DNA from: Bacillota bacterium
GTDB taxonomy: Bacteria > Bacillota > DSM-12270 > Thermacetogeniales > Thermacetogeniaceae
Direction: 5' to 3'
Length of the DNA stretch: 64,000 bases
NCBI GenBank assembly: GCA_013177945.1
Contig: JABLXW010000008.1
Location: 1-64,000 of the forward strand
In this document: positions 8,430-17,627 of the stretch, piece after piece
Layout: the number at the start of each line of letters is the position of its first letter
Position numbering within the stretch: the stretch's first letter is position 1
Position numbers and translations under genes: made by a program
Notes under the pieces: model-generated
Seen by the model: the letters and a program-made list of their open reading frames with translations, nothing else
Told to the model about the DNA's origin: nothing
Database searches by the model: none

Positions 8430-8471
8430 ACCGGAATTTAATTAACTTTAATACCTGGAGGTTGATGGTCG

Positions 8472-9266
8472 TTGCTGATTATCGGAGAAAAACTGAACAG
8501 CACAATTCCGCGGGTACGCGAGGCCATTAAGACTAAAGACAGGGCGTTTATTCAGGAACTGGCCCGGCAACAGGTTGCAGCAGGCGCCGAAATGCTCGAC
8601 GTAAACACAGCAATGGGCGTCGAAAACGAGCCCGCCGACATGGAGTGGCTGGTGCGCACGGTGCAGGACGCGGTTGACGTGCCTTTGTGCATCGACAGCA
8701 CAAACCCGGAGGCAATTAAGAGGGCGCTCCAGGCTCACAGAGGAAAGGCAATGGTCAACTCGATCTCGCTGGAAAAACCGCGGTTGGAAGGGATTCTCCC
8801 CCTGGTCCTCGAATACGGCTGTTCTGTAGTTGCCCTGACGATGGATGAAAGAGGGATCCCCGATTCGTCTGCCGACAGAGTCGCGCTGGCCGAACGCTTC
8901 CTGGAAATTGCCGAAAAGACGAACCTGAACCTGGAAGACGTTTACTTTGATCCTTTAGTCCTGCCGCTCGCCGTGAACAATAGAAACGCACTTACATTTT
9001 TTGAAAGCCTTGCAGAAATCAAACAGCGCTTGAAAGCACGCACGATTTCCGGCCTCAGTAACGTCTCCCATTCCCTGCCTAAAAGGAGGTTGATCAACCG
9101 GTACTTTTTGGCGATTTGCATGAGTTTGGGCATGGATGCCGCAATTCTGGATCCGCTGGATCGAAAACTCATGACCGCGGTTGTCACCACCAACCTGTTG
9201 TTAAACAAGGACTTTATGTGCCAGGGATACCTGAAGGCTTACCGTGCAGGATTTTTAGAAGAATAA
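8472..9266 (+). CDS. DHPS-fold methyltetrahydrofolate:corrinoid methyltransferase (MtvA/AcsE-like)
   Basis: This 264-residue pterin-binding TIM-barrel protein resembles AcsE/MeTr and the O-demethylase component MtvA. Landmarks are MLIIGEKLNSTIP, AEMLDVNTA, VNSISLEKPR and the C-terminal GLSNVSHSLPKRRLIN and DAAILDPLDRKLM. It would transfer the methyl group from the corrinoid protein to tetrahydrofolate, feeding the Wood-Ljungdahl pathway. The start is a TTG at 8472 with GGAGGT nine bases upstream. At 264 residues it matches the single-domain family length. Its presence makes the operon a complete donor-to-folate route. Confidence 0.88.
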   Translation: MLIIGEKLNSTIPRVREAIKTKDRAFIQELARQQVAAGAEMLDVNTAMGVENEPADMEWLVRTVQDAVDVPLCIDSTNPEAIKRALQAHRGKAMVNSISLEKPRLEGILPLVLEYGCSVVALTMDERGIPDSSADRVALAERFLEIAEKTNLNLEDVYFDPLVLPLAVNNRNALTFFESLAEIKQRLKARTISGLSNVSHSLPKRRLINRYFLAICMSLGMDAAILDPLDRKLMTAVVTTNLLLNKDFMCQGYLKAYRAGFLEE

Positions 9267-9313
9267 ACGAAAAAATATCATGACTGGCCTTATATTTGTT
9301 GAGGAGGTCTTTT

Positions 9314-11155
9314 GTGAAAAACTTTAAGGTTACCTTTCAACCGGCTAACCTGGAAATAAGTATGCCTGAGGGGGCCACGATCAAGGAGGCCCTCGAAAAC
9401 GGGGGGTTATACTTCGACTTCCCCTGCGGGGGGAGAGGGAAGTGCGGCAAGTGCCGTGTACAGGTTTTAGAGGGGGCGGGTTTACCCACCCCCGTTGAAA
9501 GGGAGCACCTGGAGGAAAGGGAGATCGAAGAGGGGATCCGCCTCGCCTGCATGACCCGGATCCACGGAGACCTGATCGTCCGGCTTCCCTTCGAAAAAAG
9601 GCCGGAAGCAAAGATCCTCCAGATCGCCCCCGAAAAGGATGTAAAACTGCAACCCCGGATTCGCAAAGTCTACGCGGAGGCAGACCTTCCCTCCCTTAAC
9701 GACCAGCGCCCAGACTGGGAGCGTTTAAAGGCGGGTGCGGGGCTAGGTGAACTCTCCATACCCCTTCCCCTGCTCCGCAAACTGCCCCAGATCGCCCGCG
9801 AAACCAGATACCGCATCACCCTGGTGCTGGAGGGAGAAAAGGTCCTCGGCCTCGAAAAATTCGATACAAGGGACAGGCTGCTGGGGATGGCCTTCGATGT
9901 CGGCACTACAACGGTCGTGGGTTACCTCATGGATCTCCGGACCGGCAAGGAATTAAGTGTGGCCTCAACGCTCAATCCCCAAACATCATACGGCGCCGAC
10001 GTCATCTCGCGCATCACCTTTGCGAGCCAGGAAAAAACCGGCCTCGAAAAACTTCACAGGTCGATCGTAACGGCACTGAACGAACTCATCGGTGAAGCTG
10101 TAGAAAGGGCCGGCGCGGCGCGGGAAGACGTATATGCCTTAACTGTTGCAGGGAATACGTGTATGCACCACCTTCTTTTGGGGGTTGATCCGACCTATCT
10201 CGCGCTCTGTCCGTACGTGCCGGTGACGAAAGGGCCGTTGGTGTTCAGCGCGAAAGAACTGGGAATTGAAATCAACGACGGGGGACGAATTTACATGCTT
10301 CCCAACATTGCAGGATTTGTAGGCGCGGACACCGTTGCCGTCATCCTTGCAACAGACCTCGACCGGAGCAGGGAGATCAAGCTCGCAGTCGACATCGGAA
10401 CGAACGGGGAAATCGTCCTCGGCAGCCAGGAAAGACTGCTCGCCTGCTCCGCCGCAGCGGGCCCCGCCTTTGAGGGTGCTCAAATCTCCTGCGGTATGAG
10501 GGGGGCAAAGGGAGCAATTGACCACGTGCGATTCGGAGAGGATCTGGAACTCTCGGTAATCGGAGGAGGAAAGCCTGAAGGGATTTGCGGATCCGGCCTG
10601 ATCGATGTCGTTGCAGGACTCCTCGAGTGCGGCATTGTCGACCAAAGAGGAAAAATCCTCTCCCCCCACGAAATTGCTTCACCAAAAGCCGAAAAATTCA
10701 AAAATAACATCGTTCAGCACGACGGCGCCAACGCCTTTTTGCTTGTCGACGAATCCCAAACAGCCCACGGCGGGCCGATTCTCATTACCCAGCGCGACAT
10801 CCGGGAACTCCAGCTAGCAAAGGGCGCCATTGCCACAGGAATTCAGGTGCTGATGGAGAAGCAGGGGATCGAAACGGCTGAGATCGCAGAGGTCCTCCTG
10901 GCAGGCGCCTTCGGGAACTACCTCAACCCGCGGAGCGCCTGCGCGATCGGCCTCCTTCCCCCGGCGCTGGCAGAAAAAGTAAAAGGGGTGGGCAACGCGG
11001 CCGGAACAGGAGCCAAGGCGGCGCTCCTCTCGTTTGACGAATATCAACGGGCGGCGCTGATTTCCGAATCGGTAGAATATGTAGAACTATCCGCATACCC
11101 CAATTTTAACTCCCTTTTCGCCGGCTCCCTGTCCTTTCCGGTGCCTGGAGATTGA
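9314..11155 (+). CDS. Ferredoxin/ASKHA corrinoid reductive activase (RACE family)
   Basis: This 613-residue protein reactivates corrinoid proteins that slip to the cob(II)alamin state. The N-terminus holds a [2Fe-2S] ferredoxin domain with the cluster pattern CGGRGKCGKC and a later Cys in LACMTRIHG. The C-terminal two-thirds is the ASKHA (DUF4445) domain with phosphate/ATP-type loops AFDVGTTTVVGYL and AVDIGTNGEIVLG, and AGAFGNYL near the end. The GTG at 9314 follows GAGGAGGT by five bases, whereas the frame's earlier TTG at 9296 has no site. It lies between the folate-side methyltransferase and the sensor kinase. ATP-driven reduction is the known role of the family. Confidence 0.92.
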   Translation: MKNFKVTFQPANLEISMPEGATIKEALENGGLYFDFPCGGRGKCGKCRVQVLEGAGLPTPVEREHLEEREIEEGIRLACMTRIHGDLIVRLPFEKRPEAKILQIAPEKDVKLQPRIRKVYAEADLPSLNDQRPDWERLKAGAGLGELSIPLPLLRKLPQIARETRYRITLVLEGEKVLGLEKFDTRDRLLGMAFDVGTTTVVGYLMDLRTGKELSVASTLNPQTSYGADVISRITFASQEKTGLEKLHRSIVTALNELIGEAVERAGAAREDVYALTVAGNTCMHHLLLGVDPTYLALCPYVPVTKGPLVFSAKELGIEINDGGRIYMLPNIAGFVGADTVAVILATDLDRSREIKLAVDIGTNGEIVLGSQERLLACSAAAGPAFEGAQISCGMRGAKGAIDHVRFGEDLELSVIGGGKPEGICGSGLIDVVAGLLECGIVDQRGKILSPHEIASPKAEKFKNNIVQHDGANAFLLVDESQTAHGGPILITQRDIRELQLAKGAIATGIQVLMEKQGIETAEIAEVLLAGAFGNYLNPRSACAIGLLPPALAEKVKGVGNAAGTGAKAALLSFDEYQRAALISESVEYVELSAYPNFNSLFAGSLSFPVPGD

Positions 11156-11169
11156 ACGGAGGGAGAATC

Positions 11170-12960
11170 ATGGGAAGCGCCCCGGCAGCCGGCAAAGACA
11201 TATTCAACGAAATTATTAATGCGGTCATTACAGGAGATTCCTTTAAGATCAAGTTGCTGGTGGAACAAGCGCTGGAAAAAGCCATAAAACCCGAGGCAAT
11301 TATCAAAGAAGGTTTAATTCCAGGCATGGAAACGGTAAGTGCCAAATTCCAGAGTTCCGAATTTTACGTGGTTGACGTGATTGTTGCCGCGAACGCAATG
11401 CAGACCGGGGTCCAGGTTCTTAAAGAAAAATGCTGCAGGGAAAAAGCGTTTGAGGCTGAGAGCCGGGTTGTCATTGGCACCGTGGAAGGGGACATCCACG
11501 ATCTGGGAAAAAACATCGTTGCGCTTACACTGGAGGGAGCAGGATATGAAGTCATCGATCTGGGGGTAGACGTCTCACCGGCTCAGTTTGTTGAGGCCAT
11601 TACAAAATTTCACCCCGATCTTGTCTGCATTTCAGCACTGCTTACGGTTACCATGTTAAATATGCAGGATGTCATCGAAGCAATTAAAGAGGCCGGGTTG
11701 CGGGACAGAGTCAAAATTATCATCGGCGGAGCGCCTGTCACCCAGAGCTTTGCAAACAAGATCGGAGCGGATGCCTACGTAAAATACGGCACAAACGTAG
11801 TGCAAAAAGTAAGGGAGCTTCTCGAGGAAGAAAAGAATAAAAAGAGGTCTTCTCTTAGTTTCTCTTCCTTTGTAAACAGAAAACACCAGGAAATTTTTCA
11901 AAAGCTCTTTGATATTAAACCAGCCTTCATCGACGAGAGCGGTAATGTGATTTTGAAAGGAGAAGATTTTCCCACACCCTGCCGGGAATGCCGGAAATGG
12001 TTTCGGGAACACAGCTTCCGAGAAGAAAACGCGGCAATTCTCCTATGCTCCGGCGGCTTAGCAGTCATTGAAGCCTCAATTGAACTTGATCACGGAAAAA
12101 CAGGAAAAATTAAGTGCGGCCCTTTCAGGTTAAGCACTTCCTCAAAAGACTGCACCCCGGCGATAAAAGAACTATCCCGCCTTGAACTCGAGAGGGTTCT
12201 AGCCGTCGTACGTCTGGTTGGGGAGCAAATTGGACACAAAGCAAGGGAGCGCCTGCTCGAAGCTCAAATTACAGAACAAAGAGAAAGCATCATTCGCTCT
12301 TTAAAATTCCAGGAAGAACTAAGAAATGCTCTCAACGAGGCCAACTACCGTTCCCTGCAGTCGCAGGTAAATCCCCACTTTTTATTCAACAGCCTGAACA
12401 GCCTGGCCCGGCTCGCAATGCTGGAAGAGGCGGAACGAACCGAGAAATTCGCCTACGCTTTATCCAGGACCCTCCGCTACATCCTCCGGAACATTAAGGG
12501 TACGGTAAAAATCGCCGAAGAAATCCAGATGATCCGTGATTACCTCTTCATCCAGCAGGTGCGGTTTTCCGATCGGATCAGCGTTAATCTGGAAATAGAA
12601 GACAGCGTCTCCGAGGGGAGGATCCCCTGCATGGTCCTGCAGCCGATTGTGGAAAACGCCATCATCCACGGCCTGGAACCCCTTGAAGGAAAGGGAAGGC
12701 TTGAGATCTCCGGGAAAAAAGAGGGGCAAACCGTTTTCTTCGAAATAACAGACAACGGCGTTGGCATCCCCCCACACAAGCTGAAAGAAATCTCTCACTT
12801 AAACATAAATCGCTCCGGCCGGGGCCACGCGACGGGCCTGGGTCTTGTCCACGTACACCAGAGGCTTCAGCATTATTTTGGTTCGAATTACGGCCTGGAA
12901 ATCCAGAGCCAGGAGGGCAAGGGTACGTCGGTAAAAATTTACCTCCCTTACATCTGCTAA
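11170..12960 (+). CDS. Soluble histidine kinase with a fused corrinoid-binding module and a PocR-like domain
   Basis: This 596-residue protein has four parts. Residues 1-220 form a full methyltransferase-type corrinoid protein (helical cap plus B12 domain, D108-I-H110-D-L-G113, GGAPVT). Residues about 235-325 resemble a PocR ligand-binding domain, with a C271-x2-C274 pair, LLCSGGL (Cys293) and KCGPFR (Cys316). Residues about 360-450 are the LytS/YesM-type kinase core with phospho-acceptor His403 in SQVNPHFLFNSLNSL. The ATPase domain shows QPIVENA (Asn496), DNGVGIP and TGLGLVHV. No membrane segment is visible. The ATG at 11170 has GGAGGGAG upstream. It is followed by its response regulator and lies in the methyl-transfer operon. 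The corrinoid half closely resembles the catalytic carrier at 5862. Sensing corrinoid methylation or redox state is inferred. Confidence 0.9.
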   Translation: MGSAPAAGKDIFNEIINAVITGDSFKIKLLVEQALEKAIKPEAIIKEGLIPGMETVSAKFQSSEFYVVDVIVAANAMQTGVQVLKEKCCREKAFEAESRVVIGTVEGDIHDLGKNIVALTLEGAGYEVIDLGVDVSPAQFVEAITKFHPDLVCISALLTVTMLNMQDVIEAIKEAGLRDRVKIIIGGAPVTQSFANKIGADAYVKYGTNVVQKVRELLEEEKNKKRSSLSFSSFVNRKHQEIFQKLFDIKPAFIDESGNVILKGEDFPTPCRECRKWFREHSFREENAAILLCSGGLAVIEASIELDHGKTGKIKCGPFRLSTSSKDCTPAIKELSRLELERVLAVVRLVGEQIGHKARERLLEAQITEQRESIIRSLKFQEELRNALNEANYRSLQSQVNPHFLFNSLNSLARLAMLEEAERTEKFAYALSRTLRYILRNIKGTVKIAEEIQMIRDYLFIQQVRFSDRISVNLEIEDSVSEGRIPCMVLQPIVENAIIHGLEPLEGKGRLEISGKKEGQTVFFEITDNGVGIPPHKLKEISHLNINRSGRGHATGLGLVHVHQRLQHYFGSNYGLEIQSQEGKGTSVKIYLPYIC

Positions 12961-12986
12961 ATATTCGCCAAAAAGGAGTGTTCTCG

Positions 12987-14645
12987 TTGTATTCCGTCCT
13001 GCTCGTTGATGATGAAATGCTGGAAAGGCAGGGCTGGAGGCGGATCCTGGAAAAGCACCGCTCCGGCTCCGTACGTGTAATCGGAGAAGCCAGAAACGGG
13101 AGAGAGGCAGTGGAACTGGCTAAAAAGGAGAGGCCAGATCTCGTTTTAATGGATGTAAAGATGCCCGGACTGGATGGAATTAAAGCCGGCAGGTTGATCA
13201 AGGAATTCCTCCCGGGAGTCAAAATCATCGTAATATCCGCGTATGACGAGTTTTCCTACGCCCAGGAAGCGCTCAAGTTCGGCGCGGTGAACTACCTTTT
13301 AAAGCCTGTTCAACCAGCGGAAATGCTCGAAATCGTCGACCAGCAACTCGGCATTCTGGAAAAAGAAAGAAGACAAAAGAAAGAAGAGGAATCGTTCCAG
13401 GCCATGTTCCAGAAAATTATGCCGTACCTCAAAATAGGGTTCATCTTTGAATGGCTGTCAGGAAACGTCAAGCTGGCGGACGAACTCCACGAGAGAGCGG
13501 AATTTCTAGGACTTAAACCCCTCCCCCAATTAGTGATGGTCGTAAACATAGACAACTTCCTCCGGCTAACTGCCGGCCAAAAAGAAATTGAACGCCAAAT
13601 ATTAAAGCAAAAAATATACCAGAAAATAACGGTGCTGGCCGAGGAATATCACCAAAGCCAATGCATTCCCCTTCAGGGCGACAAATACGGGGTGCTGATA
13701 ATGCCGGAGAGGGGCGAAACCCCTGAGAAAGTGCGCCGGCGGGCAGCGCGTCTTGCAGAAACCATCAGGCGCGAAATAGAAAAAGACCCTTTTATTCCTG
13801 CAACAGTAACAATTGGGATCGGCAGAGTCTACACCGAGGGCACCGACCTTCACCTTTCATACCAGGAGGCCCTAAAGGCGCTCGAATACAAACTTTACAC
13901 CGGCGGCAACCAGGTTATCCACATAGATGATGTTTTGCCTTTTGACGAACGGGTGCACTCCTATCCGTTCCCCCTGGAAAGGGAGCTGCTTTCCTGCGTC
14001 AGGATCGGCGACGGCGAACAGGCCCGGTACTGGCTGACCAGGCTCTTGAACGAACTCTTTTCAAAAACCAATAACCACCCGGATCTTCTTAAAACGCGGA
14101 TCCTCGAATTGCTTGTCGTCCTTTCCCGCCAGGCGATCGAAAGTGGAGCCAGTTCGGAAGAGGTCGCCCGGCAAAACTTTAAATACACCCAAGAACTGTG
14201 GCAAAAAGAAGACTTAGGCGAACTCCATGAGTGGATCTTTGCTAAAGTAGAAAACTTGATCAAGCTAGTTCAAAGCGGCCGGGACATGCGCCAGCAGGAT
14301 ATTATGAAAAAGATTCTTGCTTACATTCACAGCAATTACCACCGCGACATCACCCTTGAAGAAGTTGCCGGGGCGGTTTTCCTCAGTCCGTGTTATTTGA
14401 GCCGGATTTTCAAACAAGTACAGGGCGTCAACTTTATCGATTATTTAACCAGTATAAGGCTGGAAAAAGCAAAAGTTCTTCTTCGATCAAGCGGCGAATC
14501 GATTGCCCAGATTGCCGGAAAAGTAGGGTACCAGGACCCTAAATACTTCAGCACCGTCTTCAAAAAACACGAGGGCTGCACCCCAAGCGAATACCGGAGC
14601 CGCCATTTTCCTTTGCAGGACCCGAGTTCGGCAGTTTCTCCCTAA
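12987..14645 (+). CDS. YesN-type response regulator with AraC DNA-binding domain
   Basis: This 552-residue regulator has a receiver domain (1-120) with acidic pocket D8/D9, phospho-acceptor D56 in LVLMDVKMPGLDG, Ser84 and Lys106 (LLKPV). A central region (about 140-430) contains a degenerate GGDEF-like stretch (VTIGIGRVYTEG) common in YesN proteins. The C-terminal AraC double helix-turn-helix (about 440-541) includes ITLEEVAGAVFLSPCYLSR and IAGKVGYQDPKYFS. The TTG at 12987 with AAAAGGAG eight bases upstream is preferred over the GTG at 12978, which overlaps the ribosome site. It is the last gene of the corrinoid operon, is paired with the kinase, and most likely controls the operon itself. 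Confidence 0.9.
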   Translation: MYSVLLVDDEMLERQGWRRILEKHRSGSVRVIGEARNGREAVELAKKERPDLVLMDVKMPGLDGIKAGRLIKEFLPGVKIIVISAYDEFSYAQEALKFGAVNYLLKPVQPAEMLEIVDQQLGILEKERRQKKEEESFQAMFQKIMPYLKIGFIFEWLSGNVKLADELHERAEFLGLKPLPQLVMVVNIDNFLRLTAGQKEIERQILKQKIYQKITVLAEEYHQSQCIPLQGDKYGVLIMPERGETPEKVRRRAARLAETIRREIEKDPFIPATVTIGIGRVYTEGTDLHLSYQEALKALEYKLYTGGNQVIHIDDVLPFDERVHSYPFPLERELLSCVRIGDGEQARYWLTRLLNELFSKTNNHPDLLKTRILELLVVLSRQAIESGASSEEVARQNFKYTQELWQKEDLGELHEWIFAKVENLIKLVQSGRDMRQQDIMKKILAYIHSNYHRDITLEEVAGAVFLSPCYLSRIFKQVQGVNFIDYLTSIRLEKAKVLLRSSGESIAQIAGKVGYQDPKYFSTVFKKHEGCTPSEYRSRHFPLQDPSSAVSP

Positions 14646-14746
14646 GTTTCAGTGCCGCAGAATCCCTGGCCTTAAAACACCCAGGCGAGGCCCGGGAAAT
14701 TGGAGAATGGTGCCGGACCTCGCCAGCTGCCGGGCCAGCGATTTGC

Positions 14747-14770
14747 AAAAGGGCATGGCCCAAAGGGCCC
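14747..14770 (-). terminator. Weak hairpin in the convergent gap
   Basis: GGCCC-AAA-GGGCC (14757-14769) lies in the 171-bp gap where the plus-strand regulator and the minus-strand dehydrogenase gene converge. On the minus strand it is followed by ATGCCCTTTTGC, a poor T-run. It could end transcription of the long minus-strand unit but is not convincing. Confidence 0.3.
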
Positions 14771-14816
14771 ACCCAAAAAGAAAACTCCAAACAGCGCGCC
14801 CCTTTGAGCCGGCGGT

Positions 14817-15818
14817 TCAGAGCTTTTCGGCAATGGCCGCCGCCATTTCCGAGGTTTTCGCGGTTCCCCCCAGATCGTAAGTGAGGGATTTGCCTTCGTT
14901 CAAAACTTCTTCAATAGCCCTCATAATCCGGTCCGCAGCCCCAAGCTCTCCCAAATGCTTCAGCATCATGACTCCGGATAAAATCGTGGCAAGGGGGTTG
15001 ACCTTGTCCATCCCGGCGTACTTTGGGGCGCTCCCGTGAACCGGTTCAAAGACCGCCGCCTCGTCGCCGATGTTCGCGCCCGGCGCAACCCCAAGCCCCC
15101 CGATCAGGCCGGCGCAGAGGTCGGAAACGATGTCCCCGTAAAGGTTGGGCAGAACTAAAACATCAAAATCCGCAGGGCTCTGGACGAGCTTCATGCAGAG
15201 GGCATCGATAATCCGGTCTTCAAACTCGATGTCCGGGTAATCCTTTGCCACTTCCCGGGCGGTTTCCAGGAAGAGCCCGTCGGTGCACTTCATGATGTTG
15301 GCCTTGTGGCCTGCAGTCACCTTTTTCCGCCCCTCCCTCCGGGCGAGTTCAAAGGCGAACCGGACAATCCGTTCGGAGGCGGGGCGGGTGATGATCTTGA
15401 TGCTTTCGGCAGCATCCTTTCCGACCATGTGCTCAACGCCGGCGTACAGATCCTCGGTATTCTCCCGTACGACAACGAGGTCCACCCCTTCATAGCGGCT
15501 CCGGACGTTGGGAAGGTTCCGCGCCGGCCGCACGTTGGCATAGAGGTCAAGCTCCTTCCGCAGGGCAACGTTCACGCTGCGAAAACCGGTGCCCACCGGG
15601 GTTGTGAGAGGGCCCTTTAAAGCAACCTTGTTTCGCCTGATGGACTCCAGTACATGATCAGGCAGGGGAGTGCCGTACTTCGCAATTACACCTTCCCCGG
15701 CTTCCACAACCTCCCATTCGATTCCGACGCCTACGGCGTCGAGCACCAGCCGCGCCGCCCGCGTGACATCAGGGCCCGTCCCGTCGCCCGGAATCAACGT
15801 AACCGTATACTTCCTCAA
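14817..15818 (-). CDS. Isocitrate dehydrogenase-like enzyme (isocitrate/isopropylmalate family)
   Basis: This 333-residue beta-decarboxylating dehydrogenase begins [17 protein letters not shown]. The substrate loop reads [20 protein letters not shown]. The Ser-x-Asn in it is the isocitrate-type signature, unlike the isopropylmalate loop (RLRPEQ type) or the Thermus homoisocitrate loop. The metal-binding [13 protein letters not shown] and the NAD-type GSAPKYAG segments are present. The TTG at 15818 has GAGGAG upstream. It is the last of four genes with a citrate/homocitrate synthase-like enzyme and an aconitase-like pair. Together these could convert oxaloacetate and acetyl-CoA to 2-oxoglutarate. 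Homoisocitrate or isopropylmalate activity remains possible. Confidence 0.8.
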   Translation of the reverse strand: MRKYTVTLIPGDGTGPDVTRAARLVLDAVGVGIEWEVVEAGEGVIAKYGTPLPDHVLESIRRNKVALKGPLTTPVGTGFRSVNVALRKELDLYANVRPARNLPNVRSRYEGVDLVVVRENTEDLYAGVEHMVGKDAAESIKIITRPASERIVRFAFELARREGRKKVTAGHKANIMKCTDGLFLETAREVAKDYPDIEFEDRIIDALCMKLVQSPADFDVLVLPNLYGDIVSDLCAGLIGGLGVAPGANIGDEAAVFEPVHGSAPKYAGMDKVNPLATILSGVMMLKHLGELGAADRIMRAIEEVLNEGKSLTYDLGGTAKTSEMAAAIAEKL

Positions 15819-15843
15819 AAGTTCTTCACTCCTCGCCCCTATC

Positions 15844-16344
15844 TTAATCTAAATTAAAGGTGCCGTACTTGCGAAAGTGAGGAACCAGACCCCCGTCGGC
15901 AAGAACTTTGAGCATGAAAGGGGGAAGCGGTTTGATCGGGATCTCCTCTTGCTTTGTGAGGTTTTTGATAACCCCCTTTTCCAGATCTACAATCAGTTCG
16001 TCTCCTCCGTCAATCCTGCTGGTGTCACACTCCACCACCGGAAGCCCCGTGTTAATTGCGTTCCGGTAAAAAATCCGGGCAAAGGATGAGGCCAGCACGG
16101 CTCCTACCCCGGCGTGAAGCAGGGCCAGGGGCGCCTGCTCCCGGGAGGAACCGCAGCCGAAATTGCGGCCTGCAACCACAAAATCCCCCGGCTGCACCTT
16201 GCGGGCAAAATCCGGATCCAGGTCTTCCATAACGTGGCGCGCAAGTTCCTTCATGTCCAGTGTTTTAAATTTATACTTCCCCGAGATAATGTAATCAGTG
16301 TTGATGTCATCCCCGAAGCGGTGCGCCCTACCCCGCAGTTCCAC
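15844..16344 (-). CDS. Aconitase/homoaconitase-type small subunit (LeuD family)
   Basis: This 166-residue swivel subunit has the family segments [32 protein letters not shown] and [15 protein letters not shown]. The tetrapeptide after GK at the substrate loop reads YKFK, not the YLRT/YLRM type of classical homoaconitase or isopropylmalate isomerase. Substrate assignment from the loop is therefore open. The GTG at 16344 follows AAGGAGG and overlaps the end of the large-subunit gene by 17 bp, indicating translational coupling. It pairs with the next gene upstream. With an isocitrate-type dehydrogenase following, citrate/isocitrate isomerisation is the most economical reading. Confidence 0.82.
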   Translation of the reverse strand: MELRGRAHRFGDDINTDYIISGKYKFKTLDMKELARHVMEDLDPDFARKVQPGDFVVAGRNFGCGSSREQAPLALLHAGVGAVLASSFARIFYRNAINTGLPVVECDTSRIDGGDELIVDLEKGVIKNLTKQEEIPIKPLPPFMLKVLADGGLVPHFRKYGTFNLD

Positions 16345-17614
16345 AACCGGAAACCTCCTTGGACAAAAACTCCCTGGGATCTGCTATTTCACCGGCGAGG
16401 GCCGAGGCGGCAACGGTGGCAGGAGAGGCCAGGTAGATAAAGGCCTTGTTATTGGCCATCCGCCCCTTGAAATTCCGGTTTGCGGTGGAAATCACGTTTT
16501 CCCCATCGGCCGGAATCCCGTTGTGGGTGCCAACGCAGGGGCCGCAGCCCGGAGTTACCACCGCAGCACCGGCGCGCACCAGGTCCTGCATCACGCCCTC
16601 CTCCATCGCCTCCAGAAAGACGCGGCGGGAGGCAGGTGCAACGATCAGGCGCACCCCGGGGTGCACCTTTCTTCCCTTCAAGATCCGGGCCGCAATCCGG
16701 AGATCCTCCAGCCGCCCGTTGGTGCAGGTGCCGAGCACCGCCTGCTGGATCGGGGTTCCTGCCACTTCGCTGACAGGAGCTACATTATCCACCCGGTGGG
16801 GCCTTGCCACCTGGGGCTCCAGCCGGCTCACGTCATACTCCAGGACGCGGGCATAGACGGCGTCGGGATCTGCCTTTGCCTCTTCGAAATCTTCCTTTCC
16901 GTGTTCTCTCACCCAGACCCGGACCTTTTCATCTGCCTCCATCAGGCCTGCCTTTGCCCCCATTTCGATCGCCATATTGGCGATGGTGAAGCGCGCCTCA
17001 ACGGAAAGGGCCTGGATGGCCTCTCCCGTATATTCTGCAGCCATATAGGTGGCGCCGTCCGCGGTCACCTGTCCGATCAGATAAAGGATGAGGTCCTTCG
17101 CGTAGACTCCCGGAGGCAGGCGGCCGTGGCAGATGAATTTAATTGTTTCCGGCACCCGGAACCACATCTTCCCGGAAACCAGGGCGGCTGCCAGATCTGT
17201 AGATCCCACCCCGGTGGCAAAGGCGTTCAGGGCACCGTAAGTGCAGGTGTGGGAGTCGGCGCCGATCACCAGGGAGCCCGGCCCCACGTGCCCCTTTTCG
17301 GGGAGGAGCTGGTGGCACACCCCTTCGCCCACGTCATACAGGATCATCCCCTGCTTTCGGGCAAATTCCCGCATCAGGTGGTGGAGGGCCGAAACCCCCT
17401 CCAGCGGGCTGGGAGCGCTGTGATCGATCACAAAAGCGGCCCGCGCCGGGTCGAAAACCCTTTCTCCTCCCATTTCCTCGAAAACACGGATGGCTAAGGG
17501 CGCCGTCCCATCCTGACCCATCACAAAATCAACCGAGGCGACCACGAGATCGTGCGCGTAGGCATCCTGACCGCTTTTCCTGCTCAAGATCTTCTCAGCA
17601 ATCGTCTTTCCCAA
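16328..17614 (-). CDS. Aconitase/homoaconitase-type large subunit (LeuC family)
   Basis: This 428-residue [4Fe-4S] dehydratase subunit carries the three cluster cysteines in LGTCTNGRLEDL and TPGCGPCVGTHNG. DSHTCTYGALNAFATGVGST is the conserved aconitase-superfamily segment. It starts at a TTG (17614) with AGGAGAGGAG upstream. The short form with a separate small subunit is shared by isopropylmalate isomerase, homoaconitase and a clade of bacterial aconitases. No leuA/leuB of leucine type is present nearby, and its partners are a homocitrate/Re-citrate synthase-like enzyme and an isocitrate-type dehydrogenase. It is therefore unlikely to serve leucine synthesis. Confidence 0.85.
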   Translation of the reverse strand: MGKTIAEKILSRKSGQDAYAHDLVVASVDFVMGQDGTAPLAIRVFEEMGGERVFDPARAAFVIDHSAPSPLEGVSALHHLMREFARKQGMILYDVGEGVCHQLLPEKGHVGPGSLVIGADSHTCTYGALNAFATGVGSTDLAAALVSGKMWFRVPETIKFICHGRLPPGVYAKDLILYLIGQVTADGATYMAAEYTGEAIQALSVEARFTIANMAIEMGAKAGLMEADEKVRVWVREHGKEDFEEAKADPDAVYARVLEYDVSRLEPQVARPHRVDNVAPVSEVAGTPIQQAVLGTCTNGRLEDLRIAARILKGRKVHPGVRLIVAPASRRVFLEAMEEGVMQDLVRAGAAVVTPGCGPCVGTHNGIPADGENVISTANRNFKGRMANNKAFIYLASPATVAASALAGEIADPREFLSKEVSGCGTAG

Positions 17615-17627
17615 AAAACTCCTCTCC

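Noticed and set aside
16298-17497. A 399-codon plus-strand open frame opposite the LeuC-type gene
   Set aside because: Antisense shadow of a clear aconitase-family gene, with no ribosome site and a repetitive His/Gly/Pro composition.
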